Origin: Flammeovirgaceae bacterium UBA5585
Lineage (GTDB): Bacteria > Bacteroidota > Bacteroidia > Cytophagales > Cyclobacteriaceae
Length of the DNA stretch: 64,000 bases
Direction: 5' to 3'
Assembly (NCBI GenBank): GCA_002425185.1
Contig: DILT01000013.1
Location: forward strand, 1 to 64,000
Positions 61,085 through 64,000 of this stretch are shown here, piece after piece. A program made the translations under genes and the position numbers. The notes beneath the pieces are model-generated. The model made no database searches. It worked only from the letters and a program-made list of their open reading frames with translations, and was not told the DNA's origin. Position 1 is the first letter of the stretch. The number at the start of each line of letters is the position of its first letter.

Positions 61085-62698
61085 ATGTTTATGAAAATAC
61101 TCATTATTTCTTTTTTGTTTTGCTTAAGGCTGTACACGGCTCAGGCGCAAAACCTGGTTACCAATTTCGATTTTAGCACCAAGGAGCCCAACACTGGCTG
61201 CCCTGCGTCTACAGGCTTTTCCACGGACAACGGCCACCCGGCCGGCTGGTACACCGCGCCTTTCCATGGTTACTCTCCCGATTATTTTCATACCTGCGGC
61301 ACAAATGGCTATGTGCCCGGGGCCAATGCCCGTGGATGCGAATACCCGCTTTCGGGCACGGCTTACGTGGGTGTTCTTGCTTATCTTAAGCCACCCGATG
61401 TTACATCTGGTTCTGAGTACTTCTACCAACAACTTAGCCAGCCCCTTACGCAGGGACAGCAATACTATATTGAGTTTTGGGTGAGCGCGGCCGATGATGC
61501 TTATTATAATGCTTTCGCGAAACACCTAGGAATGTATCTGACAACCAACTTGAACTCTTTAGGAGAAAGTGGTGGGCAAGGAAGCGTTAATCGCGGTCTG
61601 CACCATTTATTGCCACAAATACCCAACACTTTCCCGGCTCAAAACTTTTACACCAAGCTGAATGGCTGGCAGAAAATAAGTGGATATTTCACCCCGCCCT
61701 CTTCTGGTTTTCAATACATAGTTATCGGCAATTTCGACCCGGGCATAAACAACAGTACGCCTGCACCTACTTTGCAGTACCGCACGCAGCCCGGCCCTAA
61801 TGATGATGTTGCTGCATTTTACTTCGTAGACGCTGTTACCATTATTCCGTCTAATCAAACACCACCAACAAGAGAGCCATACATAAGCGGGCCAAGCGAT
61901 AATCTAATTTGTGGCAGCGGCTCAACCTATATATTAAATAATGCGCCCGTTGGCACCACAGTAACCTGGTCGGCCTCACCCGGGAGTTTATTTACAAATT
62001 CAACTGGGAACAGTTCTACTGCCAATCTTGTTCCCTCATCAGCTTCAGCTTCCGGATCAGCAACGTTAACTTTCAATTTAACCGGAGAATGCGGGTCACT
62101 ACAATTAACTAAATCACTTTGGGTGGGCGAGCCGTCTATTACCTACAGTCCTCCAGGGCTAAATCCTTGCACAAATAGTCCTTACTATTATACCTATCCG
62201 ATTGATGGAGCCAACTATTATTGGGAGATTGATAATGCTAATGTTTGGTTTACCGTACTCAATGGCTATCCTTCCTGTTCTGTCATTTCATTTCAACAAG
62301 AAATGTTTACGTTAACATTAACGGTATCTACAGGTTCATGTAACTATACGGTAAGTCTGCCTAACGAAATAAGCCCAGGGTTATATTGCCAGTGCTTTTA
62401 TGATCCGTGGCAATGTGATGGGCAAGGTGGAGGAATGGGCTTTGCTGTATATCCAAATCCAACATCTGAAGGAGTCAACATTACTTATGAGGCATTCTTG
62501 AACGGTGAAGAAAAAAGTATTCCAAATGAACCAGTTCAGTTTGAACTGTTGAATACAAATTCAGAAAAGGTTTATACAGGCTACATGAAAGAAAAATCTG
62601 TTGTGATTCCGGTAAAAGGATTGCCTAAGGGGGTTTACTACCTTAATCTTTTTAATACCAAAGGAATAATACAGCGTAAGATTGTAATAAACAATTGA
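61085..62698 (+). CDS. Secreted protein with type A T9SS sorting domain
   Basis: A 537-residue exported protein. The signal peptide ends in AQAQ near residue 22 and is followed by NLVTNFDFSTKEP, similar to the preceding protein, and a jelly-roll-like domain with QLSQPLTQGQQYYIEFWVSAAD (residues 110-150). The middle resembles Ig-like or PKD-type modules (SGPSDNLICGSGSTY, VTWSASPGSLF). The C-terminus FAVYPNPTSEGVNITYE ... GLPKGVYYLNLFNTKG is the type A sorting domain that directs T9SS export and lipid-linked anchoring. Its target or ligand is unknown. Confidence 0.85.
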   Translation: MFMKILIISFLFCLRLYTAQAQNLVTNFDFSTKEPNTGCPASTGFSTDNGHPAGWYTAPFHGYSPDYFHTCGTNGYVPGANARGCEYPLSGTAYVGVLAYLKPPDVTSGSEYFYQQLSQPLTQGQQYYIEFWVSAADDAYYNAFAKHLGMYLTTNLNSLGESGGQGSVNRGLHHLLPQIPNTFPAQNFYTKLNGWQKISGYFTPPSSGFQYIVIGNFDPGINNSTPAPTLQYRTQPGPNDDVAAFYFVDAVTIIPSNQTPPTREPYISGPSDNLICGSGSTYILNNAPVGTTVTWSASPGSLFTNSTGNSSTANLVPSSASASGSATLTFNLTGECGSLQLTKSLWVGEPSITYSPPGLNPCTNSPYYYTYPIDGANYYWEIDNANVWFTVLNGYPSCSVISFQQEMFTLTLTVSTGSCNYTVSLPNEISPGLYCQCFYDPWQCDGQGGGMGFAVYPNPTSEGVNITYEAFLNGEEKSIPNEPVQFELLNTNSEKVYTGYMKEKSVVIPVKGLPKGVYYLNLFNTKGIIQRKIVINN

Positions 62699-62743
62699 TA
62701 GAAAAGGTTTCTCAGTTCTGTTTTACTTACTGATCTAAAATTC

Positions 62744-62782
62744 AAGCTTTGTTGCTGGCTAAAAAGGTTGGCAACAAAGCTT
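62744..62782. terminator. Inverted repeat between the T9SS gene and moxR
   Basis: AAGCTTTGTTGC and GCAACAAAGCTT are a perfect 12 bp inverted repeat around a 15-base loop. It lies between two convergent genes. It lacks a long T-tract, so it may be a stem stabilising both mRNAs rather than a strict terminator. Confidence 0.65.
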
Positions 62783-62793
62783 GGGTTAATAAA

Positions 62794-63762
62794 TCATTCC
62801 ATTAACTTCTCAATCAACCCATCGATGGTTATCCCTTCGGCCTCAGCCTTAAAATTGCGTACCATGCGGTGACGCAACACCGGCTTGGCAACAGCACGAA
62901 CATCTTCAATGTCGGGTGAGTATTTTCCGTTGAGCAATGCGTTACACTTGGCACCGAGAATCAAGAATTGTGAGGCCCGGGGGCCTGCGCCCCATTCCAG
63001 GTATTCGTTGGCCATAGGTGATGCGCCTGCTGTATTTGGGCGGGTTTTATTGGCAAGACGTACCGCATATTCAATCACATTATCCGGCACGGGTACCCTG
63101 CGTACCAGGTGCTGGTACTCCTGTATATCTTCTGCGGAAAGTGTTTTGTGAACGGTAATCGGTTCATCTGAAGTGGTGTTCTTTACCACCTGAACCTCAT
63201 CGGCAAACGAGGGGTAGGTTAACTGAATATCGAACATAAACCGGTCGAGTTGGGCTTCGGGTAAAGGATACGTTCCTTCCTGCTCAATCGGGTTTTGGGT
63301 AGCTAATACAAAAAATGGTTTGGGCAATTCATAACGCACACCGGCAATGGTTACCGCGTATTCCTGCATAGACTCAAGCAAGGCAGCCTGGGTTTTAGGC
63401 GGAGTGCGGTTTATCTCATCAGCCAAAACAATGTTGGCAAACACGGGGCCTTTGACAAACTTAAAGTTACGCTCCTTGTCCATTGTTTCGGCACCAATAA
63501 TATCGGATGGCATCAAGTCGGGTGTAAACTGGATGCGTTTAAATTGAAGGTCGAGGGCAGTAGCAATGGTTTGTACCAACAATGTTTTAGCAAGACCCGG
63601 AACACCAATCAGTAACGAATGCCCCTGGCAAAAAATACCGGTAAGCACAAAGCGCACTACTTCATCCTGCCCGATAATAACTTTTGAAATCTCTTTGGCG
63701 AGGTTTTTATACGTTAGCGCCAACGAATCAGCAGCTTCAACATCCGATGCAAATCTTGTCAT
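62794..63762 (-). CDS. MoxR family AAA+ ATPase
   Basis: A 322-residue AAA+ ATPase. Walker A is GVPGLAKT at 53-60, Walker B is VLADEINRTPPKTQ near residue 115, and the sensor 1 motif is ATQNPIEQEGTYPLPEAQLDRFMF. The C-terminal lid ends in EGITIDGLIEKLME. MoxR proteins act as chaperones, often with a VWA-domain partner gene, which would be outside the window or elsewhere. A second, decayed copy of its 3' end lies at 59,884. Confidence 0.93.
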   Translation of the reverse strand: MTRFASDVEAADSLALTYKNLAKEISKVIIGQDEVVRFVLTGIFCQGHSLLIGVPGLAKTLLVQTIATALDLQFKRIQFTPDLMPSDIIGAETMDKERNFKFVKGPVFANIVLADEINRTPPKTQAALLESMQEYAVTIAGVRYELPKPFFVLATQNPIEQEGTYPLPEAQLDRFMFDIQLTYPSFADEVQVVKNTTSDEPITVHKTLSAEDIQEYQHLVRRVPVPDNVIEYAVRLANKTRPNTAGASPMANEYLEWGAGPRASQFLILGAKCNALLNGKYSPDIEDVRAVAKPVLRHRMVRNFKAEAEGITIDGLIEKLME

Positions 63763-63828
63763 GAGTAAACACTATTTTAACAAACCTAACGTAAATGCGT
63801 TTATGATGGCTGGTTTTTTACACGAACG

Positions 63829-64000
63829 TCAATCATCCAGAATACCACAATAATCGTAGACCGGATCAATGCTGATAAAAACATCCTTACGGGCCTTATC
63901 AAACCACTTCTCAAGGGCACGGTTTTGCTTTTGATTGAGTGTTGCGTTTTGGATGCGCTGCCAGTCGTCTTTTAATGATGCCTGATGCGGAGGCACACGA
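63829..64000 (-). CDS. SurA-like peptidyl-prolyl isomerase, C-terminal fragment
   Basis: The last 57 codons of a leftward gene whose start lies beyond the window. The translation LKDDWQRIQNATLNQKQNRALEKWFDKARKDVFISIDP, stopping at GILDD, matches the C-terminal helix of periplasmic SurA-type chaperones in Bacteroidota, which fold outer-membrane proteins. It is 66 bp upstream of moxR on the same strand, so the two may be cotranscribed. Only the tail is visible, so the family is tentative. Confidence 0.6.
   Translation of the reverse strand, partial: RVPPHQASLKDDWQRIQNATLNQKQNRALEKWFDKARKDVFISIDPVYDYCGILDD

Overview
The window is most likely a piece of chromosome from a Bacteroidota bacterium of the Cytophagales/Cyclobacteriaceae type. 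The evidence is two secreted proteins with type IX secretion (T9SS) sorting domains, TAnnTTTG promoter boxes with no Shine-Dalgarno preference, a CcmB-CcmF set with a CcmD-like small gene, a type-2 style IleS next to LspA, and RHS proteins with the FAFGLQH/YNGKELQDEL core seen in this phylum. No rRNA, tRNA, CRISPR array, transposase or integrase was found.

Positions 1-19,640 are accessory DNA. Five copies (R1-R5) of a roughly 130-200 bp imperfect palindrome lie in one orientation at 557-741, 2374-2565, 17803-17984, 18740-18869 and 19440-19640. The DNA between neighbouring copies behaves like cassettes: the first 10-17 bases after the GTT core of one copy are the reverse complement of the bases that open the next copy. 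This holds for R1/R2, R3/R4 and R4/R5, and each pair has a different sequence. This is the geometry of integron cassettes, but the canonical GTTRRRY core and an integrase are absent. Passengers are a GIY-YIG protein, a two-gene restriction-modification (R-M) system, a GNAT-like protein with a 56-residue partner, and a membrane protein.

Between R2 and R3 lies an RHS polymorphic-toxin locus (2,788-17,542). It holds one long 5'-truncated RHS gene with a JAB-like tip, followed by four displaced RHS core fragments with different tips: unknown, metzincin-like, M23 peptidase (broken by one base) and HExxH zincin. Each tip is followed by a probable immunity gene. An outer-membrane-type protein closes the locus. 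Remnant junction sequences show that tips were exchanged by recombination.

From 19.8 kb the window is ordinary chromosome. It carries a divergent katG/oxyR pair with an OxyR-type palindrome, a CoA-transferase, cysteine desulfurase, GlmM, MazG, an antiporter with a universal stress protein, two tandem sensor kinases, GlyRS, an MtfA peptidase, an MMPL-type exporter, IleS-LspA, an ABC permease, and the ccmBCDEF cytochrome c maturation genes (with a CxxxY CcmE). These are followed by a nucleotide-sugar/polysaccharide cluster (UDP-GlcA epimerase, UDP-HexNAc dehydrogenase, GalE, DegT aminotransferase, WecA-like transferase), PheS, a 3-hydroxyacyl-CoA dehydrogenase, a Rieske-like lipoprotein, two T9SS cargo proteins, MoxR and the end of a SurA-like gene. 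A second, decayed copy of the moxR 3' end at 59,884-59,944 suggests that the T9SS pair was inserted there.
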